From positions 1 through 64,000 of the forward strand of contig CAJNDS010002286.1 in assembly GCA_905221605.1 (NCBI GenBank): DNA of 64,000 nt. Direction: 5' to 3'. How positions within the stretch are numbered: the first letter of the stretch is position 1; each line of letters starts with the position of its first letter. The notes under the pieces were generated by a model. It ran no database searches. It had not been told where the DNA came from and saw only the letters and a list, made by a program, of their open reading frames with translations. Positions 47,201 through 56,975 of this stretch are shown in pieces. A program made the position numbers and the translations under genes. This DNA is from Symbiodinium natans (Eukaryota; Sar; Dinophyceae; Suessiales; Symbiodiniaceae).

Positions 47201-50200
47201 CCCAACAGGCACCATGAAACCCATGTCCCGCAAGAGGTTGTAGTTCTCAGATCCCACATTCTTGAACTTCCTTGGAACGTAGCCCACCACGGTGACTCGG
47301 GTTCCTGTCCATGGCATCGTCGCGTGCCACCTGTGAGCCCACAAGGCTTGGATCTTTCCCTTCACATCCATGGTTCTTCCACGCACCAATCCCCTGGTTG
47401 TTGCCCTGTACACATCCAGCGCCGTGTTTTCTTCCAGGTACGTCTGCTCCCACACTTCTCCTCCAGAAAAGTCACCCATGCCATACACTGAGTTCGCGAA
47501 CTCTCGCTCGTTGTGTAGGTCACGATGTGGTAGCAGCTCCTGGTTCACATTCACGACGATGGTTCCGAAAGGCATTGGCTCCTTCATCTTGTTTCTGAGA
47601 AAGGTCGTGAGGAAACGGGTGACCTTGGGGAACTTGGTCGTGTTGGTTTGCACGCCCCAGACTCCTCCGTGGACGTAGGCCCCCGTACTCCAACTCCCAC
47701 ACCAATCAAAGTCCTGTGTCCCCCTCTTTTTCGGACCACTTGTCAACCGAAGTGCTCGGACGATCTCCAACGCATCCTCGTCTTCGTACTTGTTATATTC
47801 AAGTTTGTCGTGGGCCCTTTGCTCCGCAATCTCTTCTTCTCCATCTTCTTGCCCTTCTTGTAGCACACGTACTCCCGGGCCATCTGGATCTTCCAATCGC
47901 CTCTTTCCACGAACTCGCCGTCCTGGATCTACGCGATCGGCCACCCATGACTCATCTCCACCAGAGGGTACTTCATCATCTCGAACCACTCTCATGTGCA
48001 GCGTTCTGTGCCAGGTTCCATCCGCCAGTTCAAGTACATGCCCTTCACGCACATCATCGGCCGGACCCAGGTACACTGCCTCCTCCCATCTTGGGTCGAA
48101 AGGCCCCACATCCCTTTTTGTCTTCACCATCACTTGGGACCCGAACTGAATCGGCGTCATTGTTTTTCCAAGCTGACGAGTGTTGTGGGCTGCACACGCA
48201 TGCTTCATTGCACAGGGCCAGTACTTCTTGTTCAAGCCGGAAGCCGTGAGCAACACACGCGCCCTAGCCTTCAGCCACTTCACCTGGTTCTCCGCCATGG
48301 CATTCTGCGTCGGGGCCAAACCTTCAGTGTAAGTCTGGTAGATGTCCCGCTCCCGGCACCACCTTCGCAGTTGCTTAGTCCTGAACTCACGTGCCCTGTC
48401 AGAGTGTATCCTGGCCAGTGGAAATCCATTGGCCCTGAGGTAGATGTAAAGGTCTTGGACTGCCGCGAGGATGTCCGCACCCTTGTGCTTGGCGAGAGGA
48501 ACCGCGAACCTGAGGACCTGGAATTCTTGTGGTTTGTTTAGGTCCCCCACCAATCTCTTCCACTCCTCCTCATGGTCCTTGTCCTCCTTCCTTTCCACCT
48601 CCTCTTCAGCTGCTTCTGGTTCAGGACCTTCCTCATCCACCTCCTCCTGGCCCAGGTACTCATCGATGTCATCAGGGATCGGCATGTCCTTGGAGACCAC
48701 ATCAAAGGCCTTCGGGAACACATAGGTAGCTGCCAAAACGAACTTGTACTTGTTGGCCCTCCCGTTGTCGTTCCGCTCGTCTATTCCCTTTTCTGCAAAC
48801 GCGCCACCAATGTCCAGGCTCAAGACGTAGGCGTCCCTGTGAAGCACTCTTCTCGCCGGTCGCCCCGTTCCCGCCGCCGACAAACACACCGAGCAATCTC
48901 TCCTAAATGGCCAATGCCCCGCTTCAACGTGACGCCGCCATTCTTCCAGCTGCTTCGGAGTGAAGGTGTTCATCGCCACAGAAATTTCGCCTCTCCATGC
49001 CCATCTTCGGATCCCCTTCGCCAGTGCTTCTCGTAGTCCCGGAGCCCAAACAGCCATGTCCTTCGAATTCCCAGGTTCCGGCCATTCACGTCTCGTGTCC
49101 TTCAAGCCACTGAGCTCGTCCAACTCCATGGTAGTGAGCAACCCCGTTGGCTTCCTCTGAGGATGCCCAAGTGCGCCCTGATCAAACCGGTACATGTTCA
49201 TGCCGTTGTTTTTCATGTGCTCGACCAACTTCGTTCTCCAAAACGACGCACACTTCTCCATGACCTCATTGGACACTGCCCCGGGTTGCAAGAACTCGCG
49301 CGGATCGTCAGGGTGCTCCATGCCGAACGCCACTGCCGGACCCCTGTCCCTTCTCGGGTAGCACATATCCAAGCCCGTTTCTGCAACCAAGCACAACCAC
49401 ACCATGCGCAAGATCAGGTTGTTGTCGCCTCTCACCAGTGCCTCTTCATCCCTTGTCAGTTGCCCAGGAAGACCCCAGAGATGTTGCGCCGACCTCACCG
49501 GCCGTGGTGCATTGTTACGCCCCTGCAGTTCGCGATGTCGTAGAAGGGAAAAGGTCCTGCAAGGTGGTCCCCCCACAATGGCATGTATCTTCCCCTGTGA
49601 GGCCGCCCACAAGAGCAGCGCGAAGATGCCGCCGTTGGTTCCGATGTCCCACGATTTGGACTGGGTAAGGTCAATCTCCAGCACTTCTGCCATAGATGCC
49701 TCACGTGTTTCACCCCGTGGACCCTGAACTCTGCACCCAGTCAAGGTCTTGATCGGATCTGAGGATTCCCCCTTCCCGGAGAACAAGTGCACAATCCATC
49801 GGCGGCTCGCCCACAAGGATCTCCGTCTTGCGCGATTCAATGGGAGCGACTTCATCAACTTCCAGGCTTCCTCGTTGCTCTGCGGGATTTTCTCGAAGAT
49901 CCGGATCTTGTCCTCAAACGGCACGTCCGACATGAACTCCGCGCTCAGAACGGCTCGCAGACCATCGGAGGGATCCCCCGTTACGACGTAGTCCTTCAAG
50001 AAATCCGCCCAGTTCCTTCCCTCATGCGACCTTGCCACCTTGATCGACGTCTCCAGTTCCTGCATGGTCCTCAGCGCCTCGTCGGCCTTGGTGCCCTCCA
50101 ACTCCGCAATGAGCCTCAAAGCATCACACTCTCGGACTTCCGGGCACGACGACCGCGTGTAGACTTGTACTTCAGGTCGGCTGGGGTGTCTCAATCTGCA

Positions 50201-53200
50201 TCCGCGCGCGTTCCAGACGAACTCATACCCCAGCTGTCTAACAAGGGTTCCAAGGGGCACAATTGGTTGAGCTTGGTTGTCCCCCAAGATCGTTCCCTTG
50301 TCCGACTGAGGCAACTCAATCTTGGTGTCCCCAGCCAGCGCAACTTCCACCTTCGCGGCCTTCTTCTTCTCCTCCACAGTGCCTGGTCGTAGTGCATGAG
50401 TAGCCCCACTGTCCAACAGCCCCATTTTGCTAACTGCTGGCAACGTTCCCAGTGCCTGAGCTCTTCGCACCTCCTCACTCTCAGCCGAGGTGATACGCAT
50501 CACCTTCATCGTGGCGCTGTGCTCCATCAAGGACTTGACCATTTTCTGCGCATTCTCCAACATCTGTTGCATGTCCATAGGCGTGCCAGGTATGGGGTCA
50601 TCTAGCGTAGATCTCGTTGCCATAGGAGTCGACGCCATCGTACTCGCCTCCGATATCACCGTGGCCACATCATCCGCCTTGATCATCTTCTGGGTCTCGG
50701 GCTGCATCGGCTTCGCCTGCACTTGCGCTGCCGTTGGAGTTGTAGGTGTAGAGGCCGATGCAGTCGTGGTAGTACCCTCCGCCGGCCTTGTAGGACACGC
50801 CTTCGATTGATGTCCCTTCCCACCACAGTTCCAGCACCGTTCTCTCTTTGCATCCCGGTCCGGCCAACTATGGACAAACCGGCATGCCTTTCCACGTCTA
50901 CACCCACCATCCGTAACACCAAAAAACTTGCAAGGTTTTTGAGATCCAGCACTGTCTCCCTTGGGTTGGTTGTTGGCTGCCCCACCTGCAAGACCCTTCA
51001 GTCTGGCCTGAGGACTGTTAGGCGTGGTCGATGGCGAGTTGTTGCCCGGCACCCCCTTTGGTTTTCTGGAGGCCAGCTGCTCAAACTCCGCCAGGAGAGC
51101 CTTATGCACCGCCTTCACGTTGTCCTCCACCGGCACGAAGTCGACCTTCAGTTGGTAGCGGACCAGGTTCATACGAAAGGCCACCTCATGGTGGTCCAAC
51201 AGTGGCTTCTTCACCAAGACGTCGATACCTCGAAGTAGCACCGACGGGTCTGGTATCACCACCCCCAAATCCTTTGCCCTCTGGAAGTACCTCCACCACA
51301 AGCGCAGACCATCCACAGCCTCAGCTGCAGTACTTGTCGCTGGCGGCGACTCCAAGTGGCGCAGCAAAGAACTCTTCTCCATCGCAGATCCCGGGCGATA
51401 CAGCACCATCAAGCGGCTCAGAATTTCCAGCGAAGATCTCACTCTCGACGCCACAAGTTCCCGCCTGATGTCCTCAGGCGTCGATGCCAACAAGAGCGTG
51501 GCCGCCCTCCGATCAACGCGCTGCCACCTCGCCTCCTGCAGCACAGGGGAAGTCAAGGGTGCTAGGTTGAGCCGATTGAAGTGATCTGCCTTCTGGTAGG
51601 AGTCATAGTACGCCTTGGCACAGTCCTTTACTTCCTGCCACCATTCCGCCGACGAAGTTGATAGGTCTCCCATAGCGTGCTCCAGGCAGTGGAGCCAGTC
51701 CCCAAAGTCCACGCTAGCGCTATCACTCAAGGCGGGAAGCATCGGAATGTCTCCCACCGGCTTGTGCACATCCTCGGTTCTCTGGGACTTCGTAATCACC
51801 CGCTCCAAACCTTCCAACAGCCTGCTCATGGGATGACCTCCAGGACCAAGTGACGGCTGCCCCCTTTCTCCTCCCGACTCCGGCAGTGCCTCTGCAGATG
51901 CCACAGCCGGTGGTTGTTTTGATTGCACAGCACCTCCTGATTGACCAAGGTGCCCTCCCAGAACTTGTGGTGGACCTCGTGGATAGACCAACGGCTGCTC
52001 TTGACCTCCTGCTGCGTCACTCTGACCATGTGGCATAAAGCCAAAACGACCTCCTGCTGCGTCACTCTGACCATTCAAAAAACGACCAGGTAGCGGACCA
52101 GGATTGCCTCGAGATTCGGTGGAAGCTCCTTGCTGAACTGGACGTAAAGCATCTAAACTTCCCCCAGGTAGCGGACCAGGATTGCCTCGAGATTCGGTGG
52201 AAGCTCCTTGTTGAACTGGAGGTGAGCCATCTAAACTTCTCCCAGGTAGCGGACCAGGATTGCCTCGAGATTCGGGGAAAGCTCCTTGCTGAACTGGAGG
52301 TAGCGGACCAGGATTGCCTTGAGATTCGGGGAAAGCTCCTTGCTGAACTGGATGTAGCGCACCAGGATTGCCTCGTGGCCCAAGTTGGCCCGACGGACCC
52401 GGCAAGGCCCCCACCAGACCATTCCACAAGTGTTGGCCCCATCCCTGCCCAGGACGAGACCTTGCTGCATGTGGCCACTGCCCTTCTCCCATGCGTTCTC
52501 GCTCCAATTGCATCCTTCCCATCTCTTCTCTCAAGCTACTTGCTTCCCTTTTCGACTCCTCCAACTCCCTCATCATCCCTTGCAGTTGTCCTTGTAGCTG
52601 CTGACGCACTTCTTCCTTCACCGCTTCATAGGTGCTTCCTCCAGAACTGCCACCACCATCCATAGGCCTCGGTCCCACCCCGGTGGCACCATACAGCAGT
52701 GGAGCTCGCTGCTCCATTGCCCTCATCTGTTGCCTCTGCTCATCATCAAACAAAGGCGTCCTCGATGCCTCATCCCGTTCCCCCTGCGACATAGGTGACT
52801 CCAATGCCCTCTGCGATCTCGACGGTCTCGTCATAGGCGATGGAAAGGGACTCGGCATCCACTCCGGGGGTGTCACCTGCTGTGACTGCCCCATAGCCTG
52901 GAAGAAAGCTCCCAGGCGAGAAACCCAGGTCGGCATCGCACCACGCGGTTGTGCCTCTCTTCCCATCGGACTGCCTTGCGCATTCCAGCTGAAACCTCCA
53001 GGTTGTTGATGCCCTCCACTATTCAGGCCATCACGCAGCATGCCCATGTCCCCAGCTTCACCGGCCGGCTCCACCTCCCTCGTCATTGAGGTTGAGGCCA
53101 CCACAGCTTGCATGCCACCTGCAACCACCGCTCCAGAAGCTAGCGCCAAGGCCTGAACTCTTGCCACTTGACCACTTGTACCATGCCCAGAGTCCATGCT

Positions 53201-53461
53201 ATCTCCAGAAACCATTGCTCCATCCACACTTCCAGCCACACCAGTGCCGCCAGCTTCCAGCGCACCATCCGGCCTTACGGCCTCCGGTTGGGCTCCATGA
53301 GCCTCTCCACCATCCAAAGCTGGTCTTACGACCCCCGGTTGGCCCCTCTCGGGCCCCGCAGCTGTTGTTGTCATTCTCGGCGAAGTAGGGCGAGCACCAC
53401 TTGGGCTCATAACCTCCTGGTCGGAGGTCCCAGGAGGCATGGAGTCTGAGGGGTTGGCCAT
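44267..53461 (-). CDS. Copia polyprotein (3064 aa) with C5-methyltransferase-like and 2OG-Fe(II)-like domains
   Basis: In order: Pro/Gly/Gln-rich N-terminus; Gag (about 560-800); CCCH finger and CCHC knuckle CWNCGGKGHQSKAC (about 845-890); protease LLDSGATHAL (Asp1017); C5-methyltransferase-like domain with VHLFSGKGE (1224-), GGPPCRTFSLLRHR (Cys1301), FGMEHP (Glu1382) and GHPQRKPTG (about 1432-1440); integrase with a Cys/His region, Asp1550, Asp1688 and Glu1724; dioxygenase-like domain with GAYVHGGVWGVQT, HRD (His1979, Asp1981), His2046 and Arg2055; copia RT (TDINSAFTL, YVDD near 46009-46020); RNase H (AYSDASYAPGG); and a C-terminal region with two hydrophobic spans and a Cys/His tail (VCSHC). 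The start ATG lies inside the 5' LTR. The ORF is intact. Assignments of the two accessory domains rest on motif spacing; activity is not shown. Confidence 0.93.
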   Translation of the reverse strand: MANPSDSMPPGTSDQEVMSPSGARPTSPRMTTTAAGPERGQPGVVRPALDGGEAHGAQPEAVRPDGALEAGGTGVAGSVDGAMVSGDSMDSGHGTSGQVARVQALALASGAVVAGGMQAVVASTSMTREVEPAGEAGDMGMLRDGLNSGGHQQPGGFSWNAQGSPMGREAQPRGAMPTWVSRLGAFFQAMGQSQQVTPPEWMPSPFPSPMTRPSRSQRALESPMSQGERDEASRTPLFDDEQRQQMRAMEQRAPLLYGATGVGPRPMDGGGSSGGSTYEAVKEEVRQQLQGQLQGMMRELEESKREASSLREEMGRMQLERERMGEGQWPHAARSRPGQGWGQHLWNGLVGALPGPSGQLGPRGNPGALHPVQQGAFPESQGNPGPLPPVQQGAFPESRGNPGPLPGRSLDGSPPVQQGASTESRGNPGPLPGGSLDALRPVQQGASTESRGNPGPLPGRFLNGQSDAAGGRFGFMPHGQSDAAGGQEQPLVYPRGPPQVLGGHLGQSGGAVQSKQPPAVASAEALPESGGERGQPSLGPGGHPMSRLLEGLERVITKSQRTEDVHKPVGDIPMLPALSDSASVDFGDWLHCLEHAMGDLSTSSAEWWQEVKDCAKAYYDSYQKADHFNRLNLAPLTSPVLQEARWQRVDRRAATLLLASTPEDIRRELVASRVRSSLEILSRLMVLYRPGSAMEKSSLLRHLESPPATSTAAEAVDGLRLWWRYFQRAKDLGVVIPDPSVLLRGIDVLVKKPLLDHHEVAFRMNLVRYQLKVDFVPVEDNVKAVHKALLAEFEQLASRKPKGVPGNNSPSTTPNSPQARLKGLAGGAANNQPKGDSAGSQKPCKFFGVTDGGCRRGKACRFVHSWPDRDAKRERCWNCGGKGHQSKACPTRPAEGTTTTASASTPTTPTAAQVQAKPMQPETQKMIKADDVATVISEASTMASTPMATRSTLDDPIPGTPMDMQQMLENAQKMVKSLMEHSATMKVMRITSAESEEVRRAQALGTLPAVSKMGLLDSGATHALRPGTVEEKKKAAKVEVALAGDTKIELPQSDKGTILGDNQAQPIVPLGTLVRQLGYEFVWNARGCRLRHPSRPEVQVYTRSSCPEVRECDALRLIAELEGTKADEALRTMQELETSIKVARSHEGRNWADFLKDYVVTGDPSDGLRAVLSAEFMSDVPFEDKIRIFEKIPQSNEEAWKLMKSLPLNRARRRSLWASRRWIVHLFSGKGESSDPIKTLTGCRVQGPRGETREASMAEVLEIDLTQSKSWDIGTNGGIFALLLWAASQGKIHAIVGGPPCRTFSLLRHRELQGRNNAPRPVRSAQHLWGLPGQLTRDEEALVRGDNNLILRMVWLCLVAETGLDMCYPRRDRGPAVAFGMEHPDDPREFLQPGAVSNEVMEKCASFWRTKLVEHMKNNGMNMYRFDQGALGHPQRKPTGLLTTMELDELSGLKDTRREWPEPGNSKDMAVWAPGLREALAKGIRRWAWRGEISVAMNTFTPKQLEEWRRHVEAGHWPFRRDCSVCLSAAGTGRPARRVLHRDAYVLSLDIGGAFAEKGIDERNDNGRANKYKFVLAATYVFPKAFDVVSKDMPIPDDIDEYLGQEEVDEEGPEPEAAEEEVERKEDKDHEEEWKRLVGDLNKPQEFQVLRFAVPLAKHKGADILAAVQDLYIYLRANGFPLARIHSDRAREFRTKQLRRWCRERDIYQTYTEGLAPTQNAMAENQVKWLKARARVLLTASGLNKKYWPCAMKHACAAHNTRQLGKTMTPIQFGSQVMVKTKRDVGPFDPRWEEAVYLGPADDVREGHVLELADGTWHRTLHMRVVRDDEVPSGGDESWVADRVDPGRRVRGKRRLEDPDGPGVRVLQEGQEDGEEEIAEQRAHDKLEYNKYEDEDALEIVRALRLTSGPKKRGTQDFDWCGSWSTGAYVHGGVWGVQTNTTKFPKVTRFLTTFLRNKMKEPMPFGTIVVNVNQELLPHRDLHNEREFANSVYGMGDFSGGEVWEQTYLEENTALDVYRATTRGLVRGRTMDVKGKIQALWAHRWHATMPWTGTRVTVVGYVPRKFKNVGSENYNLLRDMGFMVPVGADEEEEDDVQEPQQKVLQGNDIEKGGGWNESVHVPGGHVELGVHWTMKFVREGDGGEGELSATPTFPVQDHVRERVQERLLWARELLEEEREIWERQERQTGIVDEHVKTVIDNLEETVAYMELYLMQDNQAHVDEVRLKMLRVNKVSVEEAVTQNVEQLLQGLEGPLEVVHNVSLQEVREHLTDWVPSMKKEVATLETSGTLRPIPLSQAKRQSEAGELILVPGKTVFTVKPPEDVHQSKYKRKTRFVICGNFVKDGDTTELYTANAKAESVRCSLATAASRNWEAAGTDINSAFTLTPMTESATQYAVTAPKILVEAGVVPPGTAYKVDRVLYGLREAPRLWGIFRDRRIRNARLTVEGRDMKFTQLETDESVWRLHPVDDPQETIAMMVVYVDDVLFLGKRAHIEEMYSWLVNGTEEEGAGWKCSPLEFVGRDPVRYLGMEIRSTMKDGGIAYHVCQGGYIGDLLREHGVETWTPSLVPATREAMPQVPEPEDGAEETEPDPSAVHAAQKLAGELLWLSMRTRPDVSFAVAHVCSAATRSPEAALKLGRMVLRYLRDTVDLGLTYDGTGPTVLAYSDASYAPGGGRSFGCAATMLYGGFVAWRMARQPVISLSVAEAELYEVINAYQQAMSIKEWIKEIHPKVDVTMLIDNLAALGLASSAPGSWKTRHLRIRARFLRQETASGRLELKHSPGEVQAADMGTKAVPAPRLRDLRVLWKMMTVGEFLEGPKEVILNGVKLPESEVRFNQMRIMMMLVVCALVKGTQGAELSQEPKKDPLPYDAGIEFYGLMVLCGVAMIGIWEVMKWCLGRCCGSDEATVRRARRLLRIRDQTTRALQEELMGLRAEEVQSSPPVSQGSPVAMSSSSSATAPTTRLVENVEPARTTTAVAEETQVGQVPDPPRTRQSPEYDFELFTGVFYKSEHGEKVHLFHCRGMREVRSRVTEYKVCSHCLERYPLYYRRPFNDALLRRHDGH
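53403..53414 (-). promoter_or_regulatory. Primer-binding site for initiator tRNA anticodon arm
   Basis: The minus strand reads GGTTATGAGCCC directly after the 5' LTR. This is the exact complement of GGGCTCATAACC, the anticodon-arm sequence of many eukaryotic initiator Met tRNAs. Drosophila copia and yeast Ty5 prime from such an internal half-tRNA. Confidence 0.85.
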
Positions 53462-53700
53462 GGCTCACAGAGTTCACTCGAATTTTTCCTTCCACAACAG
53501 CAACGACACGAAATCCTTGGCCTTACTCGTTCAGGTGCTATACCTGCGATGCCTTGTACATGTAAAAAACTGTGTTGCGTGCCCACTCCGGGCCATGTGC
53601 TTCTTTGCCCTTCACCTCGTTTTGCCCTTCACCGGGCTTGGGCCGCTTCACAGCGACATGTACTTCTCTCTCTTCCTGGAAAAACGTGAGCACACCAGCA
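53415..53700 (-). repeat. 5' LTR (286 bp) containing the start codon
   Basis: ATG at 53461 lies 47 bp from the internal end of the LTR, so the first 15-16 residues are LTR-encoded and the reading frame passes through the PBS. Confidence 0.95.
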
Positions 53701-53757
53701 CTAAACCCTAAACCCTAAACCCTAAACCCTAAACCCTAAACCCTAAACCCTAAACTC
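53701..53757 (-). repeat. CCCTAAA tract (right part of copia target)
   Basis: Eight units, continuing the target tract seen at 43883-43922. Confidence 0.95.
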
Positions 53758-53768
53758 AGGGCCTAGGC

Positions 53769-53925
53769 CGCCCCCCTACAGAGGGGGGGCGGCGCTTAAG
53801 CCCTTCGACCTCTATGGCGAAAGTCGACCCAGGTCGCTTGCCCGCCTCCTGCAGCCAGGAGGTCGGTAGCACCCACGATGGGCCCGGTACCGGAGCAGGT
53901 TCTCCCAGGGACCAGTACTGGTCCC
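53769..53925. other. Short hairpin and perfect palindrome in spacer
   Basis: CCGCCCCCCT and AGGGGGGGCGG form a stem around 53770-53794. GGGACCAGTACTGGTCCC (53908-53925) is a perfect 18-bp palindrome. No gene lies in 53758-54094. Confidence 0.8.
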
Positions 53926-54094
53926 CTTAATAAAGTAAATACCCTAAACCCCAAGCCCTTCACCTGGGCGTGGCTGGCCGTTTTGGGGGGGGTACCCCAA
54001 GGCCCCCAGGCCAGGAGGACCCGGACCCTCACCGCAGCGTGTCCAGGGACCAGGGGGGCTCAGGTCAGGCCAGGCAGGGAGGGTGCTCAAAAAC

Positions 54095-54610
54095 CTGGTT
54101 TGGCCCCCTGGCCCCCTGGCCCCCTGGCCCCCCTGGCCCCCCTGGCCCCCCTGGCCCCCCTCTGGCCCCCCTGGCCCCCTGGCCCCCGCCCTGGCCCCCC
54201 TGACCTCCCTGGCCCCCCTGGCCCCCTGGCCCCCCGGGCCCCCCTGGCCCCCTGACCCCCCTGGCCCGCCTGGCCCGCCCCCCTCCCCCCTGGCCCCCTG
54301 GCCCCCCTGGCCCCCCTGGCCCCTGCCCCCCCCCCTGGCCCCCCCTGGCCCCCTGGCCCCCCTGACCCCCCTGGCCCCCCTAGCCCCCCTGGCCGCCCTG
54401 GCGCCCCGGCCCCCCTGGCCCCCCTGGCCCCCCTCTCCCTGGCCCCCCCTGGCCCTCCTGGCCCCCCTGGCCCCCCCTGGCCCCCCCTGGCCCCCCCGCC
54501 CTCCTGGCCTTTCGCCCCCGGCTCCCTGGCCCTGACGCCCCTTTCCTGGCCCCCCTGACCTCTTTGGGCCCTCCTTGGCCCCCTAGTCCCCTGGCCCTCC
54601 CCAGCTCGCT
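54095..54610. repeat. CCCCCTGG minisatellite
   Basis: GGCCCCCCT units repeat some fifty times. Collagen-like frames on both strands are a by-product. Short sequence 54611-54973 beyond it shows no gene. Confidence 0.95.
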
Positions 54611-54973
54611 GGCCTAAACCCCCTGACCCCCCTGGCCCCCCTAAATTGCTCGGCCCCCCAACTCCACCGTTATGCCGGCTCTTATGCCGGCTGCCCCCTG
54701 CCTCCCTGGCTCCTAGCCTGGCCCTTTGTCTCCGACCCACACCCGAACATCATGAAACTGAATAAGTTTTTAAAAATGAACTGTTGCCTTGAGTTTAGGC
54801 CTAAACCCTAAAAGGAACAGGTTTGGGTGGTTTTGCCGCCTCGGACGGCGTGGGGTGGGAGAAAAGTGTTAGATGGCCCTCCACAATCGGGCCAAAGCTG
54901 CTCTTCGCACCTCACGAAGCTTTCGAGCTGGTTCCGAAACCTAACCTTCACAGCACCTACGCCCTATCACAGC

Positions 54974-55226
54974 AAACCCTAAACCCTAAACCCTAAACCC
55001 TAAACCCTAAACCCTAAACCCTAAACCCTAAACCCTAAACCCTAAACCCTATAAACCCTAAACCCTAGACCCTAAACCCTAAACCCTAAACCCTAAACCC
55101 TAAACCCTAAACCCTAAACCCTAAACCCTAAACCCTAAACCCTAAACCCTAAACCCTATAAACCCTAAACCCTAGACCCTAAACCCTAAACCCTAAACCC
55201 TAAACCCTAAACCCTAAACCCTAAAC
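54974..55226 (-). repeat. Long CCCTAAA tract
   Basis: About 36 units. A variant block with CCTATAAACCC and CCCTAGACC occurs twice 107 bp apart, so part of the tract was duplicated as a higher-order unit. Confidence 0.97.
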
Positions 55227-55735
55227 TTGGCGTGGGAGGCAGGCAGGGGGCCACTCACGTGGTAGTCCTTTGAGACTGCCCCGCTCTGCCCCGTGGTTCC
55301 GGCTCGCCCCATGGCCCCCTCACCTGGCCCCCTGACCTGGTCTCCGTCCGTTGGGGTTTCCAGGCGGTTTCCAGTCCAAGGACGCCCCGGCGACCCTAGC
55401 ATTGGGCCTTGCGAGCGTCGCTCCGCAGCTGCCTTGAACTCGGCCAAAAGCTTCCTATGCTTGCCCCAGTGCGCTTCCTATGCTTGCCCCAGTGCTGTAT
55501 GAGCCGTTGTGCGGGGTTTGGGCCCCGCCCCCGGCTTCAGGTGGCCCTGGGGCCTCTTGCCGCCACGAATCCGGCTCCGCCTCCGCTGCCTGACTGTGGG
55601 CAGGGGGCCGCGTCTGCGGCGACCGGCTGGACTTCATCCATCATTCATCACGAAAACCATCCATGAGTCTTTCTTTCCATAACGAAGAATCTTCCCGAAG
55701 AGCACCTCCGTTGAAAAACCCTACCAAAACAACTG
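55227..55735. other. No recognisable gene
   Basis: GC-rich single-copy-looking sequence with ORFs below 90 codons in several frames and no domain. A short direct repeat, TTCCTATGCTTGCCCCAGTG, occurs at 55451 and 55476. Confidence 0.5.
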
Positions 55736-56050
55736 CTAAACCCTAACCCTAAACCCCTAACTCTTAACCTCTAAACCCCTAAACCCACAACCCGAAACCC
55801 TAAACCCACAACCCTAAAACCCAAAAGCCTTAAATTCTAATCCCCTAAGCCCTCAACCCCTAAACCCTAAACCCACAACCCTAAAGCCCCAAATCGTGGA
55901 AGTCGGGGAAGACTCGTTCAGTGTCAGGCTTTCAGAGTGCCAGGGAACCCGTAGCTGAAAGCCCCAACGCCCTAAGGCCCTCCCTTTGGTGTGTTTGGGG
56001 TTTAGGGTTTAGGGTTTGGGGTTTGGGGTTTGGGGTTTATGGTTTAGGAT
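55736..56050. repeat. Degenerate CCCTAAA then TTTAGGG tracts
   Basis: C-rich at 55736-55890 with many variants, G-rich at 55996-56050. Confidence 0.85.
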
Positions 56051-56559
56051 TAGCTTGCTATTCAGGGTAACTTGGCTGTCCAGGTAAACAGGCCCCAAAT
56101 GCCCCCTCTTCGCCCAAGGTTGGCTACGTCTCCGTTACGGGCCAGCAGGCTGGAGTTTTTGAGATCGTTCCGGAGCCTGGCTGTGTTGGGGTGGGGGACG
56201 CTATTGGTCTTAGCTCAACAAAAAGAGGGACCCCTGTATCCAAAAATCCCGAAGACCTCGGGGCCCCACCTGCCTTAAGCCCATCCCTCCGGCAGTCAGC
56301 AGGCGTCCAACTCTCTGCTCGGCACCCTCCAGGACATTGCCGAGTGTTTTAACGAAAGCCCGCGCTGCGTAAGTCCGCAGTCAATGAACATGCTTGTTGG
56401 GATTTTGTTGGCTATGCTTCCAAGTCTGAGATCTGCTCCGTATAATGAAGGGGTCAGAATAATTGCAAATAATATTCCCCTATGGTCCCTTTATAGTGAT
56501 ACTAGAAAGGCCTCACAAAAACCCTATTCACATGATGTAGGTCCCCTACATGATTTCAG

Positions 56560-56667
56560 GACAGCTTGCGCAACTCGGTCGATGTAACCCTCACGTTCGA
56601 AGCAAAGTTCGCGACGCAGTCGGATGTTGAGACCGCCGAGAATGACATCCAAGGCCACTCCAGCTGA
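56560..56667 (+). pseudogene. Exon-like fragment after TTTCAG
   Basis: Following an acceptor-like TTTCAG, one frame reads SLRNSVDVTLTFEAKFATQS and on to DVETAENDIQ before TGA 56665. The beta-strand-like V-x-L-x-F-x-A pattern resembles phrases near 34830 and 41260. Its partner exons are unknown. Confidence 0.35.
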
Positions 56668-56975
56668 TTTTTAGGTAAGCATCTTGAATATGTTGAATGA
56701 CCCAAGTATGCTTCGAAGCTGTCTTTCAGTTTGGCACAGGACTTCGATCGACCCTAGACCTGCGTGTTTGTAGGCTCCGTGTACTTTTTTTTCGGGGTTT
56801 CTTCCTACTCGGAACATGCATCAAAGCGCGGGATGCTGCGGCGCAAGTAGTGTGGCAGAAGGCCTGATACTGGGTCTGCGCGACATGAACACCCGGACTC
56901 GAAATCTACCCCAAACCCTCATAAGCTCCCCAAACCCTTTGGTGGGTTTCAAGGGGAAAGGGATTAAGCCAGAAA

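Larger units (their letters stand above)
43923..53700 (-). mobile_element. Complete copia-type retrotransposon with methyltransferase and dioxygenase-like domains
   Basis: 9.78 kb on the minus strand. LTRs (53415-53700 and 43923-44214) differ by one substitution and two short indels (4 and 2 bp), so it is young. CTAAAC flanks both ends (43917-43922, 53701-53706), as expected for insertion into CCCTAAA repeats. PBS and purine tract sit exactly at the LTR borders and the polyprotein is uninterrupted. Confidence 0.95.

Noticed and set aside
54083-54740. Collagen-like Pro/Gly frames on both strands
   Set aside because: By-product of the CCCCCTGG minisatellite.
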